DNA of 64,000 bases from Chitinophaga rupis (GCF_900109685.1 NZ_FOBB01000008.1:186001-250000), one strand, 5' to 3'. Shown: positions 9,201-19,011, numbered from the stretch's first letter. Numbers and translations: made by a program. Notes: generated by a model not told the origin, from the letters alone.

Positions 9201-10330
9201 ATACCGGTTGTGGTATTGCGCTGGAAACCGGCGATCAGCTGTTCCGCAAATTTTACCAGGTGAAAAATGCAGCAGCGCCATCTGCCAAAGGCTTTGGCAT
9301 TGGCTTATACCTGGTAAAACACTTTGTGGACCGGCATGGCGGCCGGGTGAGCTATGAAAGTAAGGAAGGGGAAGGCACCTGCTTTCAGCTGGTGCTGCTA
9401 AAAGGCCAAACCCACTTAGGGCATGAAACCATTTTCCAGGATGTGCCGGAAAATTCCATCTTCCTGCGGGAGCTGGCTGCAGATACTATACCTGAAAAGC
9501 CTGGAACAGACCTGCCCGTGCTGGTTACGGAGCAGCAAACCATCCTGGTGATTGATGACGATGAAGAGCTGCGTAAATATGTGGCCCAGCTTTTTGCAGA
9601 CGGTTTTACCATCCTGGAAGCCGCCAGCGGGGAAGAAGGGCTGAAAATGGCCACCGATTACCTGCCGGATGTAATTATCAGCGATATAACCATGCGGGAA
9701 ATGAGCGGCATAGATGTTTGCCGCAGCATAAAAAGCACTCCGGCGCTCAGCCATATCCCGGTTATACTGCTTACGGCCACCACCACCTCCGAAAGCCAGC
9801 TGAAAGGCATTGAAAGCGGGGCCGATGATTATATTACCAAGCCCTTTGAAAAAGAGCTGCTGAAAGCCCGGGTACAGGGTACTTTAAGAAAGCGTAACAT
9901 CCTGCAGCAGTATTTTTATAATGAGATCACCCTCAAAAGGAACGATCTCAAAGTTTCCGTTGAGTATAAAGAGTTCCTGGACCGCTGTATTAAAATAGTG
10001 GAAAGCCACCTGGACGACGATAACTTTTCCATCCGCACCCTGGCCCGGGAAATGGGCATGAGTCATTCCGGCCTGTATAAAAAAGTAAAATCAGTGTCCG
10101 GGCAGTCCATCAGTGGATTTATCCGTTTCATACGCCTGCGCAAAGCAGCGGAGTTTATGATCAATACCGAAAATAACATCACCGAAATAGCTTCCATGGC
10201 AGGCTTTAATAATATTAAGTACTTCCGCCAGTATTTTAACGAGCTTTTTGGCATGAACCCTTCGGAGTACATTAAGAAGTTCCGCAAACCTTTCCACAAT
10301 ACCCACCATGTAAATTTTAAGCAGGGCTAA
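6254..10330 (+). CDS. Hybrid two-component system sensor/regulator (HTCS)
   Basis: A one-protein two-component system of 1358 residues that senses a carbohydrate in the periplasm and regulates the adjacent PUL. In order: signal peptide (1-24); a two-component-regulator propeller with repeated WIGT/WFGT motifs (about 30-670); a Y_Y_Y domain (about 710-775); a transmembrane helix (about 782-803); HisKA with HEFRTPLTLI (phospho-acceptor His839); a HATPase domain with NLLSNALKFT and GIGLYLV; a receiver domain with IDDDEELRKYV and acceptor Asp1144 (VIISDITM); and a C-terminal AraC helix-turn-helix domain (about 1245-1345). Every catalytic motif appears intact. It is transcribed in the same direction as susC, 189 bp upstream of it, which is the standard HTCS arrangement. 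Confidence 0.95.
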   Translation: MKKAVRRILYTLFAFLYFHAVYAAPYPAINHLGIEQGLSNNTVRCIFQDHNGFIWFGTYDGLNRYDGYGFKVFRNKLSDTNSLVNNIITAIAEDQRHFLWIGTRQGVSCYNPLLSRFTSITYGPSSQKLNTVIRSIGIDKQDHVFIGTEGLGLLLSRQGAASCSSIPLILNGAETNKYGVHAILTDASDHVWVMVQNQGLALYNATTQKLNLVNTLLPGATCLATDGKTIWIGAGTAVYAYNVLSHELNKIFDGINDPLEPGLVLSLMLTKDKQQLWISTETGNICTWNTYTGEVGHIKAGEGRDELSGGAIHTMYEDGASRKWIGTLRGGINIIDPRKSRFQTIRRERGANNTMTGDVVSAFYETPDSSLWIGTDGYGLNKWNRHTNTFTAYVHNPANPHSLSDNFITCLEGDAQQHLWIGTYTKGIQQFDNTTKQFKHYPCINPVSHAENKVVFVLYTDKDKQLWASTLRSGGVYGALYRYNTAKDAFDMFDDRLSDLFCLKEDANGDLWGGNLNQLIKIDKVNRQHAFYTIGHTVRAIYDDGSNQLWVGTEGGGLFLFDKRTHTITARYTTENGLCNDAVLNMLDDGSGNLWISTYNGLSKFNRAARSFKNYYQGDGLQSNQFFYNAARQLRSGEMAFGGIKGFSLFYPGQIKSQDNQLKLVLTDVAVNNAPLQKNEAFITAISSEAIAAIKVPYNKAVFSFAFTALEFSSPNKIIYSYYMEGWDKGWNNAGNMRTATYTHLNEGKYTFRVRCTNAEGIMNKQEIALVITVLPPWYRSWWAWLLYTLLLTGSVYLYFLYKMRQNRLKYEVRLAHVNAQKERDLHEKKLSFFTHISHEFRTPLTLIINPVKEMLTAGTGGQEQEELNTVYRNARRLLSLVDQLLLFRKADSEADQLKIVQLDFGHICKEVYLCFVHQARIKKIDYRFECPDTPLPMYVDREKIEIVLFNLLSNALKFTSAGGVVTFSITELNDSVQVSVTDTGCGIALETGDQLFRKFYQVKNAAAPSAKGFGIGLYLVKHFVDRHGGRVSYESKEGEGTCFQLVLLKGQTHLGHETIFQDVPENSIFLRELAADTIPEKPGTDLPVLVTEQQTILVIDDDEELRKYVAQLFADGFTILEAASGEEGLKMATDYLPDVIISDITMREMSGIDVCRSIKSTPALSHIPVILLTATTTSESQLKGIESGADDYITKPFEKELLKARVQGTLRKRNILQQYFYNEITLKRNDLKVSVEYKEFLDRCIKIVESHLDDDNFSIRTLAREMGMSHSGLYKKVKSVSGQSISGFIRFIRLRKAAEFMINTENNITEIASMAGFNNIKYFRQYFNELFGMNPSEYIKKFRKPFHNTHHVNFKQG

Positions 10331-10347
10331 ATCCCTCGTACCAGTTC

Positions 10348-10447
10348 TATACCCTCCCTTTTCCGCTGTTAATGCGCCTTTCCGGGTGTTTTGGGCGAAA
10401 AATATACCCTTTTTATCCGAATCTGTACCTCCATGATCTTGGGGGTA
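10348..10447. promoter_or_regulatory. Repeated TATACCCT elements between HTCS and susC genes
   Basis: The 189-bp gap holds two similar direct elements: TATACCCTCCCTTTTCCG (10348-10365) and TATACCCTTTTTATCCG (10403-10419). An inverted GGGGTAT follows near 10442-10447. Such repeats upstream of a susC gene could be HTCS binding sites; this is inference from position and similarity only. Confidence 0.35.
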
Positions 10448-10452
10448 TCTGA

Positions 10453-10460
10453 TACTTTTG
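10453..10460 (+). promoter_or_regulatory. Candidate -7 promoter element (TACTTTTG) for susC
   Basis: TACTTTTG fits TAnnTTTG and lies 60 bp before the susC ATG, downstream of the TATACCCT repeats. No TTTG -33 box is found at the expected distance, as might be expected for an activator-dependent PUL promoter. Confidence 0.4.
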
Positions 10461-10519
10461 ATTTGTCACTGGCCAGGGACAAGCGTCAGGTGAACACTCC
10501 GTAAATCAAAAATTCCCGT

Positions 10520-13500
10520 ATGAAAAAAACACGTTGTAAAAGGTATGGCCTGGTTTCACTGCTTTGGGCCTTTTTTACGCTCACATTTACAATCACCTAT
10601 GCACAAACTTCTGTTGTAGCAGGTAAAGTGGTGGATTCCGCCGGCGCACCGGTAGCAGGCGCCAGTATTATTATTAAAGGTGTGCCAAACAGGGGCACGC
10701 ACAGTAACAGTGACGGCTCATTTAAGATCAATGCATCCGGTAACGAGGTGCTGGAGGTGCGTTACCTGGGTTTTGAGTCGCAGGATGTACCTGCCAATGC
10801 CGCGCGGGTATCACGCATCACTTTAAAATTAACCAATGCTAACCTGAACGATGTGGTGGTAGTAGGTTATGGCACACAGAAAAAAGCCACGCTTACCGGC
10901 GCCATTGCGCAGGTAGGCGCCGAAGTGTTTAAAGACCGGCCGGTGGCCAATGCAGCAGTTGCGTTGCAGGGTGCTGTACCGGGGCTTAGCATCACCAGAA
11001 CATCTTCGCGCCCCGGTAACGAGGGGCTGGCCATCCGTTTGCGGGGTGAATCATCTGTAACCGGTGTGGATCCGCTGATCATTGTAGATGGTGTGCCGGT
11101 AATAGGCACCTGGGAGCTAAACCAGATCAACCCTTATGATATTGAAACGGTAACGGTGCTGAAAGATGCATCGGCCGCTATTTATGGCGCCCGCGCACAG
11201 GGCGGGGTAATGCTGGTAACCACCAAACGCGGTAAAAGCGGCAAAATGCAGGTGAGCGTGAACAGTAATGTAAGCGTAAACACGGTAGGCATTAATGTAC
11301 CATGGGCTAATATGCCGCAATGGGCCGGCTTATACCTGGCTACCGCTACTGCCGATAAGCGGGATGCAAATGGCAACCCGGTGGAATGGTACCCGCAATG
11401 GACCAAAGACAACCTGCAGCGCATGGCCAACAACGAATCATTTGACTACACAGATCCCAATGGTATCATACATCACTATGCCGATAATAACTGGCAAAAT
11501 GCATTATACGGGCCGGCATGGTCTACCCAGCAGAATGTATCCCTGCGCGGCGGTTCGGATAAAAGCAGGTATATGCTGTCGCTCGGTTATGCCAATAGTA
11601 AATCACTTTTAAAAACAGCGTATGACGGGGAAAAGAAATATACTCTGCGCCTGAATTACGATTATAATATCTCCAAAGCCGTTAAGCTGGAAACACAGGT
11701 GGCCTATGACGACCGTTTAGTGCAAAGCCCGCGTAACGGTATAGGCAATGGTTATTTTGATGCACCCGTTTTCCCGGTGTATAATGCAACGGGCCAGTAT
11801 TATGATGATTACGGGTACCGTAACCCCGTAGCCTTTACAAAGAGCGGCGGCACCACCAAAAATACAGAAGGTATTTTACGGCTCAATGGTAAGCTTACGG
11901 CGGAGATCATAGACGGGCTGCGCTTATCCGGTACCGCAGCCATTGTAAAAAGGAACGGCTGGCAGGAAGCTTACAACCAGACCTTTAGCCTGTACAACTG
12001 GGTGGGCGATAAAGTGAACTCTGTACAATACGCGCCACCCAATAATCCGTCAGTAACAAATACAGTAGGCAATACTCTTTACCAGAACTATGGCGTTCAG
12101 CTCGACTATACGAAAACGATTGGTGCGGATCATAACCTGGCCTTTATGGTGGCCAATACAGCGGAGCTGTCGGAAACCAGGGGCCTTAGCGCTTCGCGCT
12201 CACAGCTGCAGTTTGATGGTTTGTATGATATTAATACCGCCATTTCTCCCGCCAGCGCCGCGTATAATCAGCTGAACGGCGGAGGGGCCAGCCATTGGGG
12301 CCTTATCTCCTACATAGGCCGCGCAAACTATGACTTCCGCAAAAAATATTTACTGGAAGTATTGGGGCGGCGGGATGGTTCCAGCCGTTTTCAGGCAGGT
12401 TACCGCTGGGCGAATTTCTATAGCGTTTCAGGAGGATGGCGTATCACGGAAGAAACGTTTATGAAAAAGCTGCGCTGGTTAAATGATCTGAAAGTGCGGG
12501 GCAGCTACGGCGAAACGGGTGGCCAGGCCAATATCGGCTTGTACGATTATATTGCTACGGTGAATGTGAACGGTACGGCATTATTCGGCGCTACGCCCGG
12601 CCTGCAAAGCACTGCTTACCTGGCAGGTATCACCACCAACCAGCGCACCTGGGAACGCATGGTGAACAAGAATATTGGCCTTGATTTCAGTGTATTGAAC
12701 AACCGCTTAAGCGGCAGCTTTGACCTGTTTGAAAAACAGAATGTGGGCATGCTGATAGCGCTCGTATATCCTACCCTGTTAGGCGGCAATGCACCCACTA
12801 CCAATAATGGCACCTTCAGAACACGCGGCTGGGAGCTGGCTCTCCGTTGGGATGGCAGCGCCGCTAACGGTAAGGTACGTTACAACCTGGGTTTTAACCT
12901 GAGCGATAATAAGACCATGGTAACCTCTTACGCCGGGAAAGATACCTGGGTGGCCGGCAAGAACGCCATTCGCCAGGGCTATCCTTTAAATGCGCTGTTC
13001 CTGTATAAAACAGATGGTTATTTTAAAACCCAGGAAGAGGTTGCCGCTTACATGGCGAAATACGGCGCATCAGGTGATGCCGCCGGTTATACCGGTGTTA
13101 CCAATACCTTTCACCCCGGCGATCTCAAACGCGTAGACCTGGATGGCGATGGTAAGATCACGACTACCGGTACCGGCGTAAAAGGCAGTGGCGACGTATC
13201 TTATTACGGCGATGCTAACCCGCATTACACCTTTGGTTTTAACCTGGGCGCGCAATGGAACGGCTTTGATTTCGGCGCCTTTATACAGGGCGTTGCCAAA
13301 TGGAACATTTTGCGTACCGGCAATGCCCGCGCACCTTTCTTCCGCAATTACCTGGATGTGAACACTACCTACATTGGCAAAACCTGGAGCGCTGAAAATA
13401 CGGACGCGGAATTTCCGCGTTTGTCGTTCGACAGTAATATCAACAACTGGAACTGGCAGAACAATGATGTGAATGTGCAAAACCTGCGCTACGCAAGGTT

Positions 13501-13705
13501 AAAGAGCCTGGTAATAGGGTATACCATACCGGCATCGCTTACCTCGGTTATAAAAATGGAAAAGGCCCGCCTTTATTTCTCCGGCAACGATCTGTTTGAG
13601 ATCACTTCTGTAAAGGATGGTTTTGACCCGGAAAGGGGAGAAAGCTCTGATAACAGCTATCCATTTTTCAGAACCTGGTCCTTTGGCCTTGATATTACTT
13701 TCTAA
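10520..13705 (+). CDS. SusC/RagA-family TonB-linked outer membrane transporter
   Basis: Outer-membrane oligosaccharide importer of 1061 residues, energised by TonB. It has a signal peptide cut after ITYA-Q, then a carboxypeptidase-regulatory-like beta domain (about 30-110, starting VVAGKVVDSAGAPVAGASI). The plug follows with VVVGYGTQKKATLTGAIAQV and the RLRGESSV and DPLIIVDGVPV motifs (about 113-240). The beta-barrel then ends in a terminal TWSFGLDITF with the C-terminal aromatic residue needed for barrel assembly. It precedes the susD gene by 16 bp, and the pair forms the substrate-binding complex of the PUL. The substrate is not deducible from SusC alone. Confidence 0.95.
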   Translation: MKKTRCKRYGLVSLLWAFFTLTFTITYAQTSVVAGKVVDSAGAPVAGASIIIKGVPNRGTHSNSDGSFKINASGNEVLEVRYLGFESQDVPANAARVSRITLKLTNANLNDVVVVGYGTQKKATLTGAIAQVGAEVFKDRPVANAAVALQGAVPGLSITRTSSRPGNEGLAIRLRGESSVTGVDPLIIVDGVPVIGTWELNQINPYDIETVTVLKDASAAIYGARAQGGVMLVTTKRGKSGKMQVSVNSNVSVNTVGINVPWANMPQWAGLYLATATADKRDANGNPVEWYPQWTKDNLQRMANNESFDYTDPNGIIHHYADNNWQNALYGPAWSTQQNVSLRGGSDKSRYMLSLGYANSKSLLKTAYDGEKKYTLRLNYDYNISKAVKLETQVAYDDRLVQSPRNGIGNGYFDAPVFPVYNATGQYYDDYGYRNPVAFTKSGGTTKNTEGILRLNGKLTAEIIDGLRLSGTAAIVKRNGWQEAYNQTFSLYNWVGDKVNSVQYAPPNNPSVTNTVGNTLYQNYGVQLDYTKTIGADHNLAFMVANTAELSETRGLSASRSQLQFDGLYDINTAISPASAAYNQLNGGGASHWGLISYIGRANYDFRKKYLLEVLGRRDGSSRFQAGYRWANFYSVSGGWRITEETFMKKLRWLNDLKVRGSYGETGGQANIGLYDYIATVNVNGTALFGATPGLQSTAYLAGITTNQRTWERMVNKNIGLDFSVLNNRLSGSFDLFEKQNVGMLIALVYPTLLGGNAPTTNNGTFRTRGWELALRWDGSAANGKVRYNLGFNLSDNKTMVTSYAGKDTWVAGKNAIRQGYPLNALFLYKTDGYFKTQEEVAAYMAKYGASGDAAGYTGVTNTFHPGDLKRVDLDGDGKITTTGTGVKGSGDVSYYGDANPHYTFGFNLGAQWNGFDFGAFIQGVAKWNILRTGNARAPFFRNYLDVNTTYIGKTWSAENTDAEFPRLSFDSNINNWNWQNNDVNVQNLRYARLKSLVIGYTIPASLTSVIKMEKARLYFSGNDLFEITSVKDGFDPERGESSDNSYPFFRTWSFGLDITF

Positions 13706-13721
13706 GCAAAAAATTTTATGG

Positions 13722-15560
13722 ATGAAAAAAGCAAGATTTTATATACTGATACTGGTTGCAGCTACGCTGTTACAATCAGCCTGTACCAAAACTTTCCTGG
13801 AGCTGGATCCGTTGGATGCGCCTTCAGAAGCCGTATACTTTACCAAGCCGGAACATTTTAAGGCCGCAGCCAATGATTTTTATAACAAGATGATCGGCTT
13901 CCGCCCGGTAGATGGCAGCAGCATTTATAACTGGGAAGACAAGGGCAGTGATATTATTGATGGTGGCTATGGATGGCCGGTGGCGCTGAATGCCAGCGAT
14001 ATTTACTGGAACAATCCCTATAAATACCTGCGCGGTAATAATATTTTAATTGAAAAAGCGCGGGAATATACCGGCAATGCCGCGGATATAACCAGGTACG
14101 TGGCCGCCGCGTATTTCTTTCGTGCCTGGCATCATTTCTTTTTGCTGAAACGCTTTGGCGGCGTACCCATTGATACCATTGTGGTAAATATTAACAGCCC
14201 GGAGCTGTACGGTCCGCGCAACAGCCGGTATGAAGTAATAAAACAGATCTTATCAGACCTGGATGTGGCCATTGCCGGCTTGCCGCTGGAAGCCGCCATA
14301 GCCGCTGCCGACAAAGGCCAGGTAAGCCAGCAGGCAGCCAAAGCGTTTAAGGCACGGGTACTGCTATACGAAGGCACCTATGAAAAATATGTGGGCAATA
14401 CTACGGATGGCGATGGGGTAAGCACAGGAGCAGGCTCCAAAGGCGCTAACGCCGCCAACATCCCGGCCTATCTTACACAGGCCGCCAGCCTGGCTGCCGA
14501 TGTAATGAGCTACCCGGATTACAAGCTGTTTAATGACCTGGACTCCTTAAGCTATTACTACCTTTTTGTGCTGGAAGATAACCTGTCCAACCCCAAAGGT
14601 CTTACCAAGGCTAATAATAAGGAGTTTATACTATACAGCAAATATGATTATTCGCTGTTGCAGGGCAATGCAAACCTTACGCATACTGGTGCAGGCGCGC
14701 CTACCCGCAAGCTGGCTGATATGTATACCTGTAAAGATGGTTTGCCACCCTCAGCCTCCCCGCTATTTAAAGGATACGCTAAAATGAGGGATGAGTATGA
14801 GAACCGCGATTACCGCATGCGCGGCATGGTAGGTATTCCCGGAAACCGTTACTGGGGCTTTAGCTCCGCCTTCGGCGCTAATTATACATTAGCCAACTAT
14901 ATAGACCTGTTTAACTGGCCTTCCAGTATTAAACCCTATTACCCGGATCTTTATAATAACAGTAACACAGGTTACAGCAACCGCAAATGGTCGTCGGAAC
15001 ACCCGAACAGGAACGATTACCAGGAATCGTATGATTACCCGCAGATCCGCCTGGCAGAGGTATACCTTATTTATGCAGAAGCAAAATGTGAGCTGGGTAA
15101 TGGAAGTATTTCCGATGCAGACCTGAACCTTTCTGTGAACAAGGTGCGGGAAAGGGCTGGTGTAGCGCCCCTCACCAATGCTTTGATAGCACAGCATCCC
15201 GGCCTTACTATGCTGGGAGAGATCCGCAGGGAAAGAACCATTGAGCTGCAGAATGAGAATACCCGCTTTACAGACCTGTTCCGCTGGGGCATAGCAGAAG
15301 CAAACCTGAACCAGCCGGCAGAAGGAGTAGTGATCCAGTATAACGGCCAGCCCACGGAATTTGCCACTGCCGTAAATCCAAATAACAACCTGCCTATTTA
15401 CAGGGCCAGTGTTTTTCCTTACGGTGTAAATCCTGCCAATGGCGCGCTGAAATTATTTGCACCGCCAACAGCACCCATGACCCGCAAGAATTATTTAACA
15501 TCCATTCCGCAGGATCAGATAGGGATTAATCATGCGCTGGTGCAAAACCCGGGCTACTAA
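13722..15560 (+). CDS. SusD/RagB-family glycan-binding outer membrane lipoprotein
   Basis: Surface lipoprotein of 612 residues that lids the SusC channel and binds oligosaccharides. The ATG at 13722 gives MKKARFYILILVAATLLQSA with a lipobox ending at Cys21. The frame is open upstream to 13617, but that extension overlaps susC and would bury the signal peptide. Typical SusD features are visible: the N-terminal FLELDPLDAPSEAVYF, TPR-like helices with RYVAAAYFFRAWHHFFLLKRFGG (written in two parts: RYVAAAYFFRAW and HHFFLLKRFGG), and the C-terminal motifs RLAEVYLIYAEAKCELGN and IRRERTIELQNENTRFTDLF. It is cotranscribed with susC and the downstream lyase. Confidence 0.95.
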   Translation: MKKARFYILILVAATLLQSACTKTFLELDPLDAPSEAVYFTKPEHFKAAANDFYNKMIGFRPVDGSSIYNWEDKGSDIIDGGYGWPVALNASDIYWNNPYKYLRGNNILIEKAREYTGNAADITRYVAAAYFFRAWHHFFLLKRFGGVPIDTIVVNINSPELYGPRNSRYEVIKQILSDLDVAIAGLPLEAAIAAADKGQVSQQAAKAFKARVLLYEGTYEKYVGNTTDGDGVSTGAGSKGANAANIPAYLTQAASLAADVMSYPDYKLFNDLDSLSYYYLFVLEDNLSNPKGLTKANNKEFILYSKYDYSLLQGNANLTHTGAGAPTRKLADMYTCKDGLPPSASPLFKGYAKMRDEYENRDYRMRGMVGIPGNRYWGFSSAFGANYTLANYIDLFNWPSSIKPYYPDLYNNSNTGYSNRKWSSEHPNRNDYQESYDYPQIRLAEVYLIYAEAKCELGNGSISDADLNLSVNKVRERAGVAPLTNALIAQHPGLTMLGEIRRERTIELQNENTRFTDLFRWGIAEANLNQPAEGVVIQYNGQPTEFATAVNPNNNLPIYRASVFPYGVNPANGALKLFAPPTAPMTRKNYLTSIPQDQIGINHALVQNPGY

Positions 15561-15589
15561 AGGATTTGAATTAAAAAAGACAGGCAATT

Positions 15590-18500
15590 ATGAAATTTTT
15601 ATGGCTTTTAACACTGGGGTGTTGTATTACCATTCAGCTGCAGGCACAGCTAACAGAACCTGTTGGGAAGGCCGACCTTTCAGACTGGCAGGGCGGCGCA
15701 TATCGTTACCCGGATGGCAGGCAATATAACCATGGTTTCCGCATCATTAACGAAGGTGTGCATGACTGGACAAAGTTTTACGGCATCAGCTTCCAGGTGT
15801 TTGCAGATAAGCCGGTAAATGTAGAGGTGGTGATAAAAGTACCTGGCTATGAAAAAGATAACATCTATCCTGAAATAGCAGCAGCGATTCCCCTTGCCGG
15901 TACTGGCTGGCAGCGGGTGGTAGTGCCCTGGCGGCAGTTCCGTATCAGTGAGGCGCAGCGCACAAAAGCGCTGCAAGCAGTAAAGGAGCTGATCATCCGG
16001 GCGGCAGGCGCACGCGTGCGGGATGTACAGCTTACAAAAGGGGAGGTGATTGCTATTACCACACCGGTTATGGGTAAATCTGCCCAACCCGGTACAACGG
16101 CCACGTATATACTTTCCGTGGGTAATACCACGCAGGAAAAACAATCCGTGAGCCTGCAGGCAGCCCATTATGGCTGGGAATCCATGCAAACCACGCTGGA
16201 ACCGGCTTTGCTGGAACTGGCGCCCGGCGAAACAAAAACCTGCACGGTAAAAGTAAAAGTTACGGACCGTTCACCGGCAGGCAGCCGCGAAAAGCAGGTG
16301 ATCAGTGTACTGGCCAATGGCAGAACTTTAGCGGATGCTGGTATAACGCTGATCACGGCATCGGCGCTGCCTTATCCCAACATCTTACACACAGCGGAGC
16401 GCTGGCAGCAGGTAAGGGGTAAGGTAGCGCATTACGCGTGGGCCAAAGCAGCGCAGGATAAATATGTAGACCTGGCCGATAAATGGCAGGTACCGGAGCC
16501 GGCTTCACGAATTGGTACTGATAATGCTGATAAAGGCCTGCATCTTTTTAATACGCAGGAGGAGTTCAATTTTATGGCGGCAGGTATTGCTTACCAGCTT
16601 ACCGGCAATAAGCAGTATGCAGAAAAAGTGGCCCTTTTCCTGCGGCGGCTGAGCAATCCGGAGAGCGGGTATCCTAAAACTCTGCGGGCCTGCCACCAGA
16701 GCTTTGTACAGGAAGGACATTTCTTTCAGCATATTGCCATGGCCTATGATATGATCGTTCCATCCGGTGTGCTAACGCAAAAGGATCTTGCGGACATAGA
16801 AAACACCTTCCGCCTTTTTATTGAAACAGTAAACCTGGGTGCACGTGGCGGCGCTATCAATAACTGGCAGCTCAGTGAAGAAACCGGCGCTTTGTATTGT
16901 GCGCTGGCCCTGCAGGACTGGCACCTGGCGGAAGGCATTTTCAGCGGGCCATGCGGCATTACCGATCATCTTTCAAACGGCGTAATGAACGACGGCTGGT
17001 GGTATGAATGTTCTATCAGCTACAACGTTTGGTGCGCCAGCGAGTTTTCCCAGATAGCCCTGGCCCTGGAACCATGGGGCATTAACTTTAAAGATATGCG
17101 CCTGCCTTCCGGCACCACGCGTTATTACTCGCTGATGCCCGACATGATGCAGCCGGGATTGTATGGTATGAACTTCGACAAATGGGGGCCGGTAACTAAG
17201 AACAGCACCGGCATTAAAGACATGTGGGATGCGCTGCCACCCTTCACAGACTACCGGGGTATTATGTTTGCTGTAAATGATGCGCAGGAGAACCTGGTAA
17301 CGGGCCAGCCCTTTGAGCTGGCGTATTATCTCTATCATGATCCTGAATATGCAGCCATCATCCGCAGAAGTAATGACCGGGACCTGTTATATGGTATGCC
17401 GGAGCTGCCGCAGGTATCCTCTGTATTAACCGGTAAATCGGCCTTTGCAGACAATATGGGCATTGTAATGTTACGCTCCAATAAAAGCGGCAGGCCGCAG
17501 CGGGAACAGATTCAGGCAGCGCTGCATTACGGTACCCATGGAGGCTTTCATGGCCACTTTGACCGTACTAACCTGCTGAACCTTAGCCGGTATGGCCGCA
17601 GCTTTTATAATCCTGAAATGGTGTGGTACGGCTACGGTAATTTCATGTATAAATTCTATGTACAAACATCCATGTCAAAGAACATGGTAGTAGTTGATCA
17701 GAAAATGCAGGAACCGGTTGAAAGTCATCGTACCCTTTTTTATACCGGCAGCAAAATGCAGGCAACCGTGGTGGAAACCAAGGCACGATGGTCAAACCCG
17801 CCCTATGGTGGTATGCAGTACGAAGAACGCGGCGGTATTTCTTTTGCAGAAAAATGCTGGCAGGAGGGCCGCTCAGTGCCCACACCAGCCGGAGCGCCTG
17901 CCTATGGCGCAGTTACCGGGTATACGGAACCGGTATTTCAGCGCCGCCTCATGATCGTAACAGATGATTATGTAGTGCTGGCCGACTATGTAAAAGCACA
18001 GCAGGAACATACCTATGACTGGCTGTTTAATGCCAAGGGATTTAAAGGCATCACCGCAAACAAGAAACAATTTGCACGCCACACTGCACAAATGAATACC
18101 GACCCGCTGGGCAGCGCGCAGTTCATTACAGATTGCAGCTGGTGGAACGTAAGCGGCGCCGCCAAAGCCTCCTTCAGCACCTGCTGGGGCAAGGATTGTG
18201 ATAACAGCGGCACCCGCGCGCCGAATAGTGAAGATGGCGTTTTACAGCTGGATGTATACAATGCATGGCCTTTGCAAAAAGAGATCATGACAGCTACCAC
18301 GCCTGAAGATCATGGCATCAGTAACCAGGTAGTATATACGATAAAAGGTGATGGCAGAACCCTGAAAACAGATAGCACCGGTGCATGGATCCTGGGCACG
18401 GCAGATCTTGACCTGCCGCTTAATAATGTAAAACAGCTGTCGCTGGAATTGCGTTTGGGCGCTGCTTCAAACTCCGCCCTGTTCTGGGGTAATGCCATTA

Positions 18501-19009
18501 TTGTATTGCAAAATGGAAAGAACATACCACTAAGCAGCTTACCCGTTACATATACAAACATCCGGCAACCTGGGGTGGAAAATAAAGATTACCTGGGCGG
18601 GCCGGTGAAGCTAAGTGGCGATTCTATGTTTACCGCATTGGCAGCCACGCCTGCAGATGTTTTACAACCTGCAGTGGTAAGCATTGATCTAAGCAGCATA
18701 AAAGCAGTACGCTTAAAAGTAAAGCTGGGCAGCGATTATCCTTTTGGCGATGAAACTCCCAGAAGGAAAACCTATGCAGTCCGCAGCAAGGGCCGGCAGG
18801 CGGTATACCTTTCTGTAATTGAGCCGTATGAAAATAAGGCAGTGATCAAAAGCGTACAGGCCACTGCTGCCGGCAAGCTGCGTGTGGAGCTGCTGGATGG
18901 CAGGGTACAGGAGTTTAACATCAGCCATCTTGAGCAGGAGACAGAGAAGGTAAAGGTAGCAATGACGGAAAAGAACGGCGCAGCCATCACAAAGGAAGAA
19001 ACATTTTAA
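15590..19009 (+). CDS. Heparinase II/III-type polysaccharide lyase (large, secreted)
   Basis: A probable uronic-acid polysaccharide lyase of 1139 residues. It has a signal peptide (LLTLGCCITIQLQAQ) and an N-terminal beta domain (about 20-250). An alpha/alpha-toroid follows (about 270-620) with NNW at 424-426 and DGWWYECSISYN at 468-479. The heparinase II/III-like beta domain begins with HYGTHGGFHGHFD at 646-658. The Asn, Tyr and His residues in these blocks match the usual catalytic set of such lyases. I cannot assign the PL family or substrate with confidence; ulvan-, alginate- and glycosaminoglycan-type lyases share this fold. It sits 29 bp after susD and 2 bp before the GH97 gene, clearly in the PUL operon. 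Confidence 0.75.
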   Translation: MKFLWLLTLGCCITIQLQAQLTEPVGKADLSDWQGGAYRYPDGRQYNHGFRIINEGVHDWTKFYGISFQVFADKPVNVEVVIKVPGYEKDNIYPEIAAAIPLAGTGWQRVVVPWRQFRISEAQRTKALQAVKELIIRAAGARVRDVQLTKGEVIAITTPVMGKSAQPGTTATYILSVGNTTQEKQSVSLQAAHYGWESMQTTLEPALLELAPGETKTCTVKVKVTDRSPAGSREKQVISVLANGRTLADAGITLITASALPYPNILHTAERWQQVRGKVAHYAWAKAAQDKYVDLADKWQVPEPASRIGTDNADKGLHLFNTQEEFNFMAAGIAYQLTGNKQYAEKVALFLRRLSNPESGYPKTLRACHQSFVQEGHFFQHIAMAYDMIVPSGVLTQKDLADIENTFRLFIETVNLGARGGAINNWQLSEETGALYCALALQDWHLAEGIFSGPCGITDHLSNGVMNDGWWYECSISYNVWCASEFSQIALALEPWGINFKDMRLPSGTTRYYSLMPDMMQPGLYGMNFDKWGPVTKNSTGIKDMWDALPPFTDYRGIMFAVNDAQENLVTGQPFELAYYLYHDPEYAAIIRRSNDRDLLYGMPELPQVSSVLTGKSAFADNMGIVMLRSNKSGRPQREQIQAALHYGTHGGFHGHFDRTNLLNLSRYGRSFYNPEMVWYGYGNFMYKFYVQTSMSKNMVVVDQKMQEPVESHRTLFYTGSKMQATVVETKARWSNPPYGGMQYEERGGISFAEKCWQEGRSVPTPAGAPAYGAVTGYTEPVFQRRLMIVTDDYVVLADYVKAQQEHTYDWLFNAKGFKGITANKKQFARHTAQMNTDPLGSAQFITDCSWWNVSGAAKASFSTCWGKDCDNSGTRAPNSEDGVLQLDVYNAWPLQKEIMTATTPEDHGISNQVVYTIKGDGRTLKTDSTGAWILGTADLDLPLNNVKQLSLELRLGAASNSALFWGNAIIVLQNGKNIPLSSLPVTYTNIRQPGVENKDYLGGPVKLSGDSMFTALAATPADVLQPAVVSIDLSSIKAVRLKVKLGSDYPFGDETPRRKTYAVRSKGRQAVYLSVIEPYENKAVIKSVQATAAGKLRVELLDGRVQEFNISHLEQETEKVKVAMTEKNGAAITKEETF

Positions 19010-19011
19010 AA

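Noticed and set aside
13617..13721. In-frame extension of susD into susC
   Set aside because: It would place 35 residues before a clear lipoprotein signal peptide; the ATG at 13722 is the natural start.
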